Part shown: positions 46,207 through 54,535 of the stretch, piece after piece | Position numbering within the stretch: position 1 is the stretch's first letter | Layout of the letters: each line of letters starts with the position of its first letter | Assembly: GCF_002914585.1 (NCBI RefSeq) | Contig: NZ_PDDM01000003.1 | Location: 62,001-126,000, forward strand | Source: Pseudanabaena sp. BC1403 | Lineage (GTDB): Bacteria > Cyanobacteriota > Cyanobacteriia > Pseudanabaenales > Pseudanabaenaceae | Direction: 5' to 3' | DNA: 64,000 bases | Made by a program: the position numbers and the translations under genes | The notes under the pieces: model-generated | What the model was told of the DNA's origin: nothing | The model's input: the letters and a program-made list of their open reading frames with translations, nothing else | Databases searched by the model: none

Positions 46207-47205
46207 TTACAAAGGGGGTAAATAACCCATTGCATCTTTGACAGAATTGAGGGTTTTAAAAGCAGTTTTAAAAGCTTTTTCACGACCTTCTTTTAATACT
46301 TGATCTAAATAGCCAGACTCTTTGACCACTTCATTATATTTAGCTTGAATTGGCTCAAGATGAGCGATCGCAGCATCAGTCAGCACATTCTTAAAATCAC
46401 CCCAACCGCGCCATGTCGCTGCTTCGGCTTGCACTTGCTCCTTAGTTTTATTCGCAAAAATCGCGTATAAGCCGAGTAGATTATTTGCTTCAGGGCGATC
46501 GCTATCATCAAAAGCTAACTCACGCACTGCATCGGTTTTACACTTCTTGATTTTCTTGGAGATCTCATCGGGTTTGTCGAGCAAATGAATCCGACTCATT
46601 TCTGAAGGATCGGACTTAGACATTTTTTTTGTGCCATCGGTGAGGCTCATCACCCGCGCCCCTTCTTTGCGAATTAAGGGATTAGGAATTTTAAACACAG
46701 GTTGAAAGCGATCGTTAAAACTTCCTGCAATATCCCGCGTTAGTTCCAAATGTTGCTTTTGATCTTCACCGACAGGCACTAAATCTGCTTGATACAGCAA
46801 AATATCGGCTGCCATCAGCACAGGATAGTCCAACAGCCCCACGCCCACATTTTCGCCTTGCTTGATCGCCTTCTCTTTAAATTGGATCATCCGCTCCAAC
46901 CAGTTCAGCGGTGTGATGCAGTTAAGCAGCCAAGTTAGTTCAGCATGTGCCGAAACATGGGACTGCACAAAAATCGTAGAAATACTTGGATCAATACCAC
47001 AGGCGATATATAGGGCGGCAATATCGCGGGTATTGCTAGCTAGAGTCTTTGGATCATGGGGAACCGTGATCGCATGTAGATCAACCACACAAAAGAAATT
47101 TTCGTAATCAGCCTGAGTCTCTACCCAGTTGCGAATTGCCCCCAAATAATTGCCAATGTGAAGGTTGCCAGTCGGTTGTACGCCAGATAGAACTCGTTTT
47201 TGCAT
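46207..47205 (-). CDS. trpS: Tryptophanyl-tRNA synthetase
   Basis: Charges tRNA-Trp in the cytoplasm. 332 residues. Class I signatures are present: the HIGH-type motif GNLHIGNYLGAIRNW near the N-terminus and KMSKSDPS. The substrate-pocket GEDQKQHLELTRDIA is conserved. Its upstream side is an array of direct repeats with hairpins (47221-47504). Confidence 0.97.
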   Translation of the reverse strand: MQKRVLSGVQPTGNLHIGNYLGAIRNWVETQADYENFFCVVDLHAITVPHDPKTLASNTRDIAALYIACGIDPSISTIFVQSHVSAHAELTWLLNCITPLNWLERMIQFKEKAIKQGENVGVGLLDYPVLMAADILLYQADLVPVGEDQKQHLELTRDIAGSFNDRFQPVFKIPNPLIRKEGARVMSLTDGTKKMSKSDPSEMSRIHLLDKPDEISKKIKKCKTDAVRELAFDDSDRPEANNLLGLYAIFANKTKEQVQAEAATWRGWGDFKNVLTDAAIAHLEPIQAKYNEVVKESGYLDQVLKEGREKAFKTAFKTLNSVKDAMGYLPPL

Positions 47206-47220
47206 GGGATTTTCAGATCA

Positions 47221-47504
47221 TAGAGAGAACGCAAAGCGTTCTCTCTATATATTTAAATTACAGGTTGATAATGTATAACACCATAGAATGAACGCGAAGC
47301 GCTCCCTCTATATATTTACAGAAATTTCCGATCAAACGAACTACAAGAAATTTTTTAAAAGTGTTGCTTCGCAACACTTTTAAAAAATTTCTTAGTTTGG
47401 GTTTGAGAGCAAAGCGCTGTAGGTTACAGGTTGATAATGTATAACACCATAGAATGAGCGCGAAGCGCTCATTCTATATATTTAGGTTACAGGTCGATAA
47501 TGTA
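47221..47504. repeat. Direct-repeat array with embedded hairpins
   Basis: A unit containing TTACAGGTTGATAATGTATA appears at 47257, 47423 and, shortened, 47486. Between units lie three versions of a hairpin: 47221-47253, 47284-47317 and 47450-47484, each ending TCTATATATTTA, with cores AACGC/GCGTT and GAGCGC/GCGCTC. The last unit overlaps the 3' end of the gene at 47474-48133. Confidence 0.8.
47345..47393. repeat. 23-bp-stem perfect palindrome inside the array
   Basis: AAGAAATTTTTTAAAAGTG opens the left arm; the loop is TTC closed by TTGC/GCAA. A close relative, with AACACATTTTTTAAAAGTG, is at 54334-54384. Confidence 0.8.
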
Positions 47505-48133
47505 TTTACAGGAACAGGGGAGGGGAAAACGACTGCTCGACAAAAAGGCAAACTGACTTTTCCTAAATCCTGCTCAAAAGCTTTTGGTATTGTACCAATT
47601 AGCGTTTCGACTATACTTTTGCGCGGATCGGATGGCGCGACTTGATAGATCACACTCAGGACATCATCAGGAAACCAAGCCCGAACGAGATTCAGTAACT
47701 CTGGTGCAGTCAGGGCGCGATCGCGATTATCAGGAGTTAATCTAATCCCCACTAAGCGATCGCTTTCAAAATAAATATTGGCAGTAAAGCCCCTAACATA
47801 AACCAACTTGCGATCGGGCAATGCATACAAGCCCTCGCCACCTGGTTGCAACTGGTGCATCGTATATTCATCGCGATGAATCGTCGCGATCGCAGCCCAG
47901 TTATTATCCTGAGCATACTTAAAAAACTGCGGTTCTAACATGCCCAAATGTAGAGTATCAGGCTGTAAAGGTGGATGTGCTCTTGTCTGGAGACTGGGTA
48001 ATGTTCTTATTGTGCCTAATTTTTGATTGCCAGCATCATTTGATCTCGCCACAGGAGCAAAGGCGATCGCACTGAAAAAGCTTGCCGCGATCGCGCTACC
48101 AATTGATATACAAAAGTTAACTCTAGTTGCCAT
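47474..48133 (-). CDS. Secreted hypothetical protein with a repeat-derived C-terminus
   Basis: 219 residues with a signal peptide (FCISIGSAIAASFFSAIAFAPVARS). The middle is soluble and conserved-looking (DEYTMHQLQPGGEGLYALPDR, VRAWFPDDVLSVIYQVAPSDP) but I recognise no family. The last dozen or so residues (VNTLSTCNLNI) and the stop codon are read through a unit of the direct-repeat array, so the original end was probably replaced. Expected location is periplasm or lumen. Confidence 0.65.
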   Translation of the reverse strand: MATRVNFCISIGSAIAASFFSAIAFAPVARSNDAGNQKLGTIRTLPSLQTRAHPPLQPDTLHLGMLEPQFFKYAQDNNWAAIATIHRDEYTMHQLQPGGEGLYALPDRKLVYVRGFTANIYFESDRLVGIRLTPDNRDRALTAPELLNLVRAWFPDDVLSVIYQVAPSDPRKSIVETLIGTIPKAFEQDLGKVSLPFCRAVVFPSPVPVNTLSTCNLNI

Positions 48134-48229
48134 ACATGCACCTAATACAGCATTACTGAAAATGGCTTGTTTTTTCTGTTTCTACTTTAGCAAAAATTCT
48201 TGTTTGTTGTGACAAAAGCAAGACAAATT

Positions 48230-48280
48230 AACCCTAAGAGATAGAGTTAATGCTTTGGATTATCTCTACCTCTTAGGGTT
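48230..48280. repeat. Hairpin between divergent genes upstream of ftrC
   Basis: AACCCTAAGAG-ATAGAG pairs with CTCTACCTCTTAGGGTT around a 17-base loop. It is 72 bases before the ftrC start, not behind a gene. Confidence 0.65.
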
Positions 48281-48351
48281 TTAAGATAAAGTGGTGTAGC
48301 GGTTTCATGCTATAGGTAGTAACTAATAGTTTCTTGGTATTTTGTTAGATC

Positions 48352-48723
48352 ATGTCCCTTAACCCAGAGTCAGAGTCAGATCGTGGGAAAAATAAAGCAT
48401 CCTCTAAAAGTTTTGAGGCAATGCGAAAATTCTCCGAAAAATACGCAAAGAATACAGGCACATTCTTTTGTGTCGATCCTAGCGTAACTAATGCCGTTAT
48501 TGAGGGCTTGGCTAAGCATAAAGAAGAGTTAGGCTCTCCTCTATGTCCCTGTCGCTATTATGAAGATAAGGAAGCTGAAGTCAAAGATACCTACTGGAAC
48601 TGTCCTTGTGTGCCAATGCGCGAACGCAAAGAATGTCACTGTATGTTGTTTCTGACCGAAGATAATCCTTTTGTTGGCACGAAACAAGAACTAGAATTAG
48701 TTGAAATTGTCTACGATGCCTAA
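48352..48723 (+). CDS. ftrC: Ferredoxin-thioredoxin reductase, catalytic subunit
   Basis: Passes electrons from photoreduced ferredoxin to thioredoxin through a 4Fe-4S cluster and a redox disulphide. 123 residues. Conserved cysteines are in FFCVDPS, CPCRYYED, NCPCVPMRERKECHCMLF, the family's full set. The first 20 residues are a variable polar extension. The variable subunit gene (ftrV) is not in this window. Confidence 0.96.
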   Translation: MSLNPESESDRGKNKASSKSFEAMRKFSEKYAKNTGTFFCVDPSVTNAVIEGLAKHKEELGSPLCPCRYYEDKEAEVKDTYWNCPCVPMRERKECHCMLFLTEDNPFVGTKQELELVEIVYDA

Positions 48724-48729
48724 ATCCTA

Positions 48730-48766
48730 AAAAATAGAGGTGATGCTTTGCATCACCTCTATTTTT
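48730..48766. terminator. Bidirectional terminator (ftrC/ComFB gene)
   Basis: A perfect 17-bp stem with a TTT loop (core AGAGGTGATGC/GCATCACCTCT) bounded by A and T runs, between convergent stops. Confidence 0.87.
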
Positions 48767-49763
48767 GATTGCTCGATCGCACCCAACATTCCTTTCCAGA
48801 TTGAGCAAGTTCTAGAGATTTGGATACAGTTTCACCCAGATTCTGCCATGTCACTTTCTGATCAAAAAGTAATTTACTGACTTTAGCTAAAGCTTGCTCT
48901 CTTTCATAACGAATTTTAGAGAACATCAGGGAATCGATGTTTTTATAACTGGCATTACGCGCTTCTAGCATCGACTCATGCACAATAATGGCAACTTCCG
49001 AGCCGATATTCATTTGTGCATGATAGCGCAAATGACCAAGTCCTTTTGTTGATGTGGCATACAAGGGCGGTAGACGATTTAAAGTTCGTGCTAGTACATC
49101 TTCTAGCCGAATAAACCTCAGATCGGATGGAGGAAAACTTTGTGCTCGGTTTTGCGCCATTCTCATCACCAGTCGTTCTAAAGAATGGACTAACTGATGA
49201 GATTCCAGCATATAAACGTCATATTCTTTTTGTTTAGATTCAGGGGCTACACTGCTTTTTTGCTTAGACTTAGATTTACTAAGATACATTTGTGAACTCG
49301 TCTGTCGCTGCCCAAAAGAGCCATATTTACTTACACGCGGCGATAAATTTCCAGAATTATATTTAGCGATCGCATTTTCTAAATTATCTTCTAATGCCTT
49401 GGGCAAATCACACCACATGAGATTTGTCCAACCTAGCTTGTTTTGAGCATCCAGCAAAGCATAGGGTGCATTGGCTACTTCAATATCTTCCAGCGGTTGA
49501 GGCTCCCGCAAAGGATCGCGACGCACTCCTAACAATGCTTGACGAGTTACCTTAGTAATATCGGCTTGAATAGCAGTACATTCTTCTCTCTTGTTTCGCA
49601 ACCCAATCTCTGTGGATGCAAACATAGATGGCAGACGATTTAAAGCATAGGCAATCACCTCGTCAACATTATATTTATGTCTAATCCCACTGCCTAAGCC
49701 CTGAATTTGAGCAATAGCTTCTCTATAAACAAATTCAAGCAGAACATTGCGGCAGGATTCCAT
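48759..49763 (-). CDS. Protein with two ComFB-type domains
   Basis: 334 residues. Two copies of the late-competence ComFB fold lie at about 5-110 and 195-300; each has the hallmark ALNRLPSMFASTEIGL or TLNRLPPLYATSTKGL. A basic, Ser/Gln/Lys-rich linker joins them. ComFB-family proteins of cyanobacteria have been reported as c-di-GMP receptors; whether both copies here bind is inference. It is the last gene of a same-strand cluster with CheW and a hybrid kinase (gaps of 17 and 61 bases). Confidence 0.83.
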   Translation of the reverse strand: MESCRNVLLEFVYREAIAQIQGLGSGIRHKYNVDEVIAYALNRLPSMFASTEIGLRNKREECTAIQADITKVTRQALLGVRRDPLREPQPLEDIEVANAPYALLDAQNKLGWTNLMWCDLPKALEDNLENAIAKYNSGNLSPRVSKYGSFGQRQTSSQMYLSKSKSKQKSSVAPESKQKEYDVYMLESHQLVHSLERLVMRMAQNRAQSFPPSDLRFIRLEDVLARTLNRLPPLYATSTKGLGHLRYHAQMNIGSEVAIIVHESMLEARNASYKNIDSLMFSKIRYEREQALAKVSKLLFDQKVTWQNLGETVSKSLELAQSGKECWVRSSNQK

Positions 49764-49780
49764 TTTTCGGATAGATATAA

Positions 49781-50299
49781 TTATGAATGTAAAATTGTAG
49801 ATTGCACAATATTTTCAGCTTTTAGTAAATAAGAAAAACCTCCCTTCTCACTAATATATCCTTTAAGATATGGTCTCAATGTATTTGGTACAAGGCTAAT
49901 ATTTTGCTCAAAGCTGCCATTTGGGATATGAACAACTCCCAAAATTTTAGGCACGATCAAAGCCAGCGAGAGTTGTTGGGCTGATGTCAGAATTACTTCA
50001 TAGAGTCCAATATTTTGATCTAGTGGTTGCAAACCCAATAGCATTGCTAAATCGATCGCCCAATAAACTCGGCGACGACGGCTTAATATACCTAAGATGC
50101 AAGATGGTTTATTTGGCACAGGCATAATGTGAGATGCCTTGAGCGTCAAAACTTCTTGAGTAAATTCACTTTCAAGTAAGCCAATAGTTTGCGGATCGAT
50201 CACAAATTTCAGACAAGTATCAAGCCCTGACTCTTGCTGGACACTCATCTTTTCCTCTTGAATGTGATCGACACTTTGTGGAAGTGTTTGCATGGACAT
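49781..50299 (-). CDS. CheW-like protein
   Basis: 172 residues. The CheW fold is indicated by LKASHIMPVPNKPSCILGILSRRRRVYWAIDLAMLLG and the later strands LALIVPKILGVVHIP. CheW domains link receptors to CheA-type kinases, here probably for pili, motility or adhesion. It has a 30-residue N-terminal extension. It sits 17 bases upstream of the ComFB gene and 61 bases downstream of the hybrid kinase, likely one operon. No cheA or receptor gene is present. Confidence 0.8.
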   Translation of the reverse strand: MSMQTLPQSVDHIQEEKMSVQQESGLDTCLKFVIDPQTIGLLESEFTQEVLTLKASHIMPVPNKPSCILGILSRRRRVYWAIDLAMLLGLQPLDQNIGLYEVILTSAQQLSLALIVPKILGVVHIPNGSFEQNISLVPNTLRPYLKGYISEKGGFSYLLKAENIVQSTILHS

Positions 50300-50360
50300 A
50301 TGTCAACTTTAGTAAACATTAACCATGTATAGCGATCAGAGTAATCGTTTGTATTCAGCA

Positions 50361-51932
50361 TTATGGCTGCTTGCGTCCCCATCTTTCGATCGCAGTCTGA
50401 ATTTGCTCGACCTTAAATGGCTTGGCAATGAAATCATTCATCCCTGAGGCAAAGCATTTGTCGCGATCGTCCTGCGTCGCATTAGCAGTAATTGCAATAA
50501 TTTGAATAGATTGGTTTGACGAAGTTAGGTTAGATAATTCAATTTGCCCACTTTCCTCCATAGCTCGAATTTGCCTAGTTGCCTCTAAGCCATCCATCTC
50601 AGGCATCTGCACATCCATGAAAATAAAATCATAGGATTGTTTTTGGATGGCTTCTAATACTTCGATTCCGTTTGTAGCAATATCAATACCATAACCCATC
50701 TTCTCAAAAAGACGATTTGCCAATTTCTGATTGACAGGATTATCTTCAGCAAGCAAAATCTTGAGGGGAATTTGTGCAGCTAATTTGGGGATGTTACTAG
50801 ATAAAGCTTTGTTCTGATTACTCTCGGCTGGGCGCTCTGAAGACACATCTAATCCATGATCAACAATTTCTATGGCAGGATATCTTTTCGTTGCAACGGG
50901 ATAATAGGGAATCGCAAATGAAAATGTTGTACCTTGATCCAAAATGCTCTCAACCCAAATATCACCACCCATTAAGCTGATCAGCTTTTGACAAATGGCT
51001 AATCCTAAACCAGTGCCTCCAAACTTACGGGTTATAGAAGAATCAATTTGCGAAAACGGTTTAAATAATTTATCTAATTTGTGAGGTGGAATGCCGATGC
51101 CAGTATCTTTTACAGCAAAAACAAGTTGATTGTCTTGATACTTTCTGATATCAATAGTGACTTCGCCCCCAGAAGAAAATTTAATTGCATTCCCCACCAG
51201 ATTGACTAAAATTTGCTGTAAATAGTTAATATCTCCTTCAATTAGTGGAGAAACCTGCGGATCAATTGAGTAGTGGACTCTTAAGGATTTTTCCCTAGCC
51301 ATGAAGTCAACTAAACTGAGCACAGTCTCAATACATTCTCTTATTTCAAAAGGCTGTAATTCCAAATCGACTTTTCCTGATTCAACCTTGGAAAAGTCCA
51401 AAATGTCATTAATCAGCATTAATAGCGCTGCACCACTAGTATTGATTGTTTCCACATATTCGCGTTGCTCTGGCTCTAGGTGAGTATCTAGCAACAGATT
51501 AGTCATACCAATCACGCCATTCATCGGGGTGCGAAGTTCATGGCTCATTGTGGCTAAAAACTCAGATTTCGTTCGGGCGATCGCTTCCGATGTCTCTTTT
51601 TGTTGTTGAAGTTCTATTCTTAAAATATTAGTCTTGATCAAGTCTTGAATGGTGAGAAAGCCAACTTTGACCACCATGTAGACAAACAAAGCGCCAAAAA
51701 AGAAGATAACTCCTGTGAGAACCAAGATGAGCCATTGGATTTTCAAATAGAACAGTATTAATACCCCAAAATAACCGAAGAGGAAGAAAACCATCAGCGA
51801 TCGCAATATGTTCCAGTTCTGGCGATATTTATTGTCTTGAATCAAAGCCAAAATCTTTCGTGTTTCTTTAATCGCAAGAAACATCACAAATCCGCCAAGG
51901 ACGATTAAGACAATAGTAAAAATATCGCTCAT
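50361..51932 (-). CDS. Membrane hybrid histidine kinase with active receiver
   Basis: 523 residues. Three hydrophobic segments in about the first 100 residues (FTIVLIVLGGFVMFLAI, LMVFFLFGYFGVLILFY, LILVLTGVIFFFGALFVYMV), then a coiled coil, HisKA with MSHELRTPMNGVIGM, an intact HATPase (KDTGIGIPP, GGTGLGLAIC) and a C-terminal receiver with LLAEDNPVNQKL, MDVQMPEMDG and the Lys in FIAKPFK. Phosphotransfer to its own receiver is expected. It has no extracytoplasmic sensor domain of note. First gene of the CheW/ComFB cluster. Confidence 0.92.
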   Translation of the reverse strand: MSDIFTIVLIVLGGFVMFLAIKETRKILALIQDNKYRQNWNILRSLMVFFLFGYFGVLILFYLKIQWLILVLTGVIFFFGALFVYMVVKVGFLTIQDLIKTNILRIELQQQKETSEAIARTKSEFLATMSHELRTPMNGVIGMTNLLLDTHLEPEQREYVETINTSGAALLMLINDILDFSKVESGKVDLELQPFEIRECIETVLSLVDFMAREKSLRVHYSIDPQVSPLIEGDINYLQQILVNLVGNAIKFSSGGEVTIDIRKYQDNQLVFAVKDTGIGIPPHKLDKLFKPFSQIDSSITRKFGGTGLGLAICQKLISLMGGDIWVESILDQGTTFSFAIPYYPVATKRYPAIEIVDHGLDVSSERPAESNQNKALSSNIPKLAAQIPLKILLAEDNPVNQKLANRLFEKMGYGIDIATNGIEVLEAIQKQSYDFIFMDVQMPEMDGLEATRQIRAMEESGQIELSNLTSSNQSIQIIAITANATQDDRDKCFASGMNDFIAKPFKVEQIQTAIERWGRKQP

Positions 51933-51991
51933 GCTCTTACAAACTTAGGCAGACACAAGTATATACTTACGACCTATCACAAACCTTAATC

Positions 51992-52098
51992 TAATACCAA
52001 AACACAAAATGGCGTAACCATTTCGTGTTTTTAAAACCCTTACTGGACTTGTTTTTTAATGCCCAAAAGTGTGACGACACTTTTGGGCATTGGTATAA
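51992..52098 (+). repeat. Family A repeat, copy 5
   Basis: TAATACCAAAACACAAAATGG to GCATTGGTATA. The right hairpin ATGCCCAAAAGTG/CACTTTTGGGCAT carries two paired changes relative to copy 2. Confidence 0.88.
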
Positions 52099-52131
52099 AT
52101 AGCAAATTTTAAATAGCGATCGCTATACTAG

Positions 52132-52238
52132 TTATACCAAAACACAAAATGGCTGCGCCATTTCGTATTTTTAAAATCCTTACTGGGTTTGGTTTTTAAT
52201 TCACGAAAGTATTGCCACACTTTTGTGAATTGGTATTA
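52132..52238 (+). repeat. Family A repeat, copy 6
   Basis: TTATACCAAAACACAAAATGG to GAATTGGTATTA, only 33 bases after copy 5. The two are adjacent but not identical, so they are not a fresh tandem duplication. Confidence 0.88.
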
Positions 52239-52293
52239 TCTAGACTGAGTTAATGTTTGCACTAAATATTTAGCTAACGCACAGAGAACACAT

Positions 52294-52749
52294 ATGAATC
52301 TGAATCGCCGTAAGTTACTTTCTTGGTTTGGTTTAGGCTGGTTGGCTAGCCTTCTGCCTTCGTCGTTAATTGGATGTAGTGAAGCTGCTCCTCCTACTGC
52401 GTCAGTACCTACATCAGCACCTGAAAGTGTAGCTGCTGCACCTAGTGGTAATTTCAAAGCGATCGGTACAGTTGCTCAACTGGACAAAGACAAGGTTTTG
52501 GTTTCCTCAGACAAAAAAATTGCTGTGGTACGCAATCCTAATGATGCAACAAAGGTCTTGGCTGTTAATGCTTCATGCACTCATAAAGGCTGCACAGTAG
52601 TGTGGAAGTCGGCAAGCACAGAATTTGTATGTCCTTGTCATGATGCTAAGTTTGCCGCTGACGGTGCTGTACGCCAAGGGCCAGCTGATAAACCCTTACA
52701 ACGCTTTACTGCCAAAATTGAGAATGGACAAGTACTGGTTAGTGCATAA
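52294..52749 (+). CDS. Rieske 2Fe-2S lipoprotein with Tat-type signal
   Basis: 151 residues. The N-terminus has NRRKLLSWFGLGWL, a twin-arginine-like signal, and a lipobox LIGC, predicting export in folded form and lipid anchoring. The Rieske cluster ligands are Cys-x-His in CTHKGC and Cys-x-x-His in CPCHDAKF, including the two disulphide cysteines. It is small and lacks the long anchor of PetC, so it is a Rieske-type electron carrier rather than the cytochrome b6f subunit. The partner is unknown. Confidence 0.88.
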   Translation: MNLNRRKLLSWFGLGWLASLLPSSLIGCSEAAPPTASVPTSAPESVAAAPSGNFKAIGTVAQLDKDKVLVSSDKKIAVVRNPNDATKVLAVNASCTHKGCTVVWKSASTEFVCPCHDAKFAADGAVRQGPADKPLQRFTAKIENGQVLVSA

Positions 52750-52788
52750 CTAGTTAAAAGTTCTGCTTTACGAGACTTTTAACTAGTT
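52748..52788 (+). terminator. Rieske gene terminator
   Basis: AACTAGTTAAAAGT and its complement, 13 bases apart, begin at the stop codon and are followed by a T-rich run. Confidence 0.75.
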
Positions 52789-52837
52789 TTTGTTTTTTGT
52801 CTTGTGTCAAAGCGCCGTAATAGAGCTATAGAAAATA

Positions 52838-52931
52838 AAATCCAAAGTTGTTGCGAATTCGGTTACAACTTTGGGTTTTTTGATTTCTCTCAGTATTATT
52901 CAGTGAGTGGTAGCGCTCCGCGCTGCTACTC
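52838..52931. repeat. Two further hairpins upstream of the NarL-type regulator
   Basis: 52838-52877 pairs AAATCCAAAGTTGT with ACAACTTTGGGTTT. 52905-52931 pairs GAGTGGTAGCGC with GCGCTGCTACTC around TCC. They lie in the 5' region of the response regulator gene. Confidence 0.65.
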
Positions 52932-53031
52932 GTTTCTTGGCGTTTTACGGCAACGGCATAAATGATTTGGGATTGCTATATATTGGTAGATATTGCGATC
53001 GCAAAATAACAGCATAACTATAAGGATAACT

Positions 53032-53736
53032 ATGTCAGGACATATCCTGCTTGTGGATGATGAACCAGGTCTGAGAGAGGCGGTGCAAGCCTATCTCGAA
53101 GATAGTGGCTTTGCAGTGCAAGTTGCTAACAATGCGCGAGACGCATGGCAACTACTAGAGCAAACCACACCAGATCTCGTGATTTCGGACATCATGATGC
53201 CGCAGGTGAGTGGGTATGAATTTCTAAAGCAAATGCGTGAAGATGTGCGCTTTTTAAATTTGCCTGTGGTGTTTTTGACAGCCAAGGGCATGACCAAGGA
53301 TCGCATCGAGGGCTATAACGCAGGTTGTGATGCCTATTTGTCTAAACCTTTTGATCCTGATGAACTAGTAGCGATCGCGGAAAATTTGATCGCCCGTCGA
53401 GCGATCCAAGCAGTTACAGCTAATAGTAATACTTCAGAAATAACAGATCTGGCAGGTCAGCTTGCAGAAATCAAGGAATTGCTGAAAGAGAAGGCAGCGA
53501 TCAAGGTTAAGGTGACCCCACCACCGATCAAGATTGAGTTTACACCTCGTGAACAGAGTGTTTTAGAGCTTGTAGTTGAAGGCTTGATGAATAAAGAAAT
53601 CGCTAAGCGCCTTGGTACAACTATTCGGAATGTTGAGAAATATGTCAGTCGTTTATTTAGTAAAACTGGTACTAGCAGCCGTACCGAGTTGGTTCGCTAT
53701 GCGTTACAACATGGCTTGATTGAGGCTTATTCATAA
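53032..53736 (+). CDS. NarL/FixJ-type response regulator (Ycf29-like)
   Basis: About 234 residues from the ATG at 53032, which has AAGGA six bases upstream; the frame extends 13 codons further. The receiver has LLVDDEPG, phospho-Asp in ISDIMMP, FLTAKG and the Lys in LSKPFDPDE. A linker with some Lys/Pro precedes a LuxR-type helix-turn-helix (FTPREQSVLELVVEGLMNKE, NVEKYVSRLFSKTG). The layout and sequence resemble Ycf29 of plastids and cyanobacteria. The cognate kinase is not adjacent. Confidence 0.88.
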   Translation: MSGHILLVDDEPGLREAVQAYLEDSGFAVQVANNARDAWQLLEQTTPDLVISDIMMPQVSGYEFLKQMREDVRFLNLPVVFLTAKGMTKDRIEGYNAGCDAYLSKPFDPDELVAIAENLIARRAIQAVTANSNTSEITDLAGQLAEIKELLKEKAAIKVKVTPPPIKIEFTPREQSVLELVVEGLMNKEIAKRLGTTIRNVEKYVSRLFSKTGTSSRTELVRYALQHGLIEAYS

Positions 53737-53754
53737 AAAAGCGAGGAAATAAAG

Positions 53755-54039
53755 ATGATTACTGAAACAACTCAGGCGCAGATTAATGCAGATTTAAACG
53801 TATTACTGGATCGTGTTGTCAATGATAGAGAGATTATCTATGTCAAAAGTCAAAGTGGAGAAAATGTTGCTTTGATTGCTGCTGACGAATTACAAAGTTT
53901 ATTAGAAACTATGCATCTTCTGCGATCGCCCAAAAATGCAGAACGTCTTTTAAATGCTATTAATCGTGCTAGAACCAGTTCTCATTTTCCTCAGTCACCT
54001 GATGATTTACGCAAGGAGCTAGGACTTGCCAAAGAATAA
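53755..54039 (+). CDS. YefM/Phd-family antitoxin
   Basis: 94 residues. The N-terminal YefM/Phd DNA-binding fold (AQINADLNVLLDRVVNDREII) is followed by VALIAADELQSLLETMHLLRSP, the hallmark block, and a flexible toxin-binding C-terminus. It overlaps the toxin gene by 14 bases and should autorepress the pair. It begins 19 bases after the regulator stop, so the three may share a transcript. Confidence 0.88.
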   Translation: MITETTQAQINADLNVLLDRVVNDREIIYVKSQSGENVALIAADELQSLLETMHLLRSPKNAERLLNAINRARTSSHFPQSPDDLRKELGLAKE

Positions 54040-54307
54040 TTCGCCTTTACCGAGAGAGGCTATTTTCGATCAGGATTTCCGTGTAGATTTAACGCATTGG
54101 ATATCTGTTGATCGCAAGGTTGCTTTGAGAATAATGGATCTGGTTGATGTAGTCATGCGAGATCCATTTAGTGGGATTGGTAAGCCAGAGCCTTTGAAGT
54201 ATCTCGGTTCGGGTATATGGTCTCGCCGTATTAATCAAGAACATCGCTTGGTGTATTTAGTTGAGACTAACTATATTAAATTTTTGCAATGTCGATATCA
54301 CTATTAG
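54026..54307 (+). CDS. YoeB-family mRNA interferase toxin
   Basis: 93 residues, a ribosome-dependent RNase of the RelE superfamily. The C-terminal block is characteristic: GKPEPLKYLGSGIWSRRI, NQEHRLVYLVE and the terminal CRYHY, with catalytic Glu, Arg, His and Tyr positions occupied. The start is a TTG at 54026, inside the antitoxin gene; no ATG fits near it, and a weak start would keep toxin below antitoxin. The N-terminus is slightly longer than usual. Confidence 0.88.
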   Translation: MPKNNSPLPREAIFDQDFRVDLTHWISVDRKVALRIMDLVDVVMRDPFSGIGKPEPLKYLGSGIWSRRINQEHRLVYLVETNYIKFLQCRYHY

Positions 54308-54333
54308 CAAGCGCTTTGCGCTCCAATCCTAAC

Positions 54334-54384
54334 CAACACATTTTTTAAAAGTGCTGTAAATAAACACTTTTAAAAAATGTGTTG
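54334..54384 (+). terminator. Terminator behind the toxin gene
   Basis: CAACACATTTTTTAAAAGTG and its complement, 11 bases apart. It is closely related to the palindrome at 47345-47393. Confidence 0.7.
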
Positions 54385-54535
54385 ATTCATTCGATTAAAA
54401 ATTGTTGTATGTCCAGTGAGTTATCCACTAACATTTTTCTAGAAATTTCTAACCTAAAATACATTGCTCTTAATATTGAACTTAGGGATGAAAAGTACTA
54501 GATACTGTTCATCCCTGAGCTTATAAATTTTTTAT

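Noticed and set aside
47221-47504. CRISPR array
   Set aside because: Units are few, irregularly spaced and separated by related hairpins rather than unique spacers; no cas genes are present.
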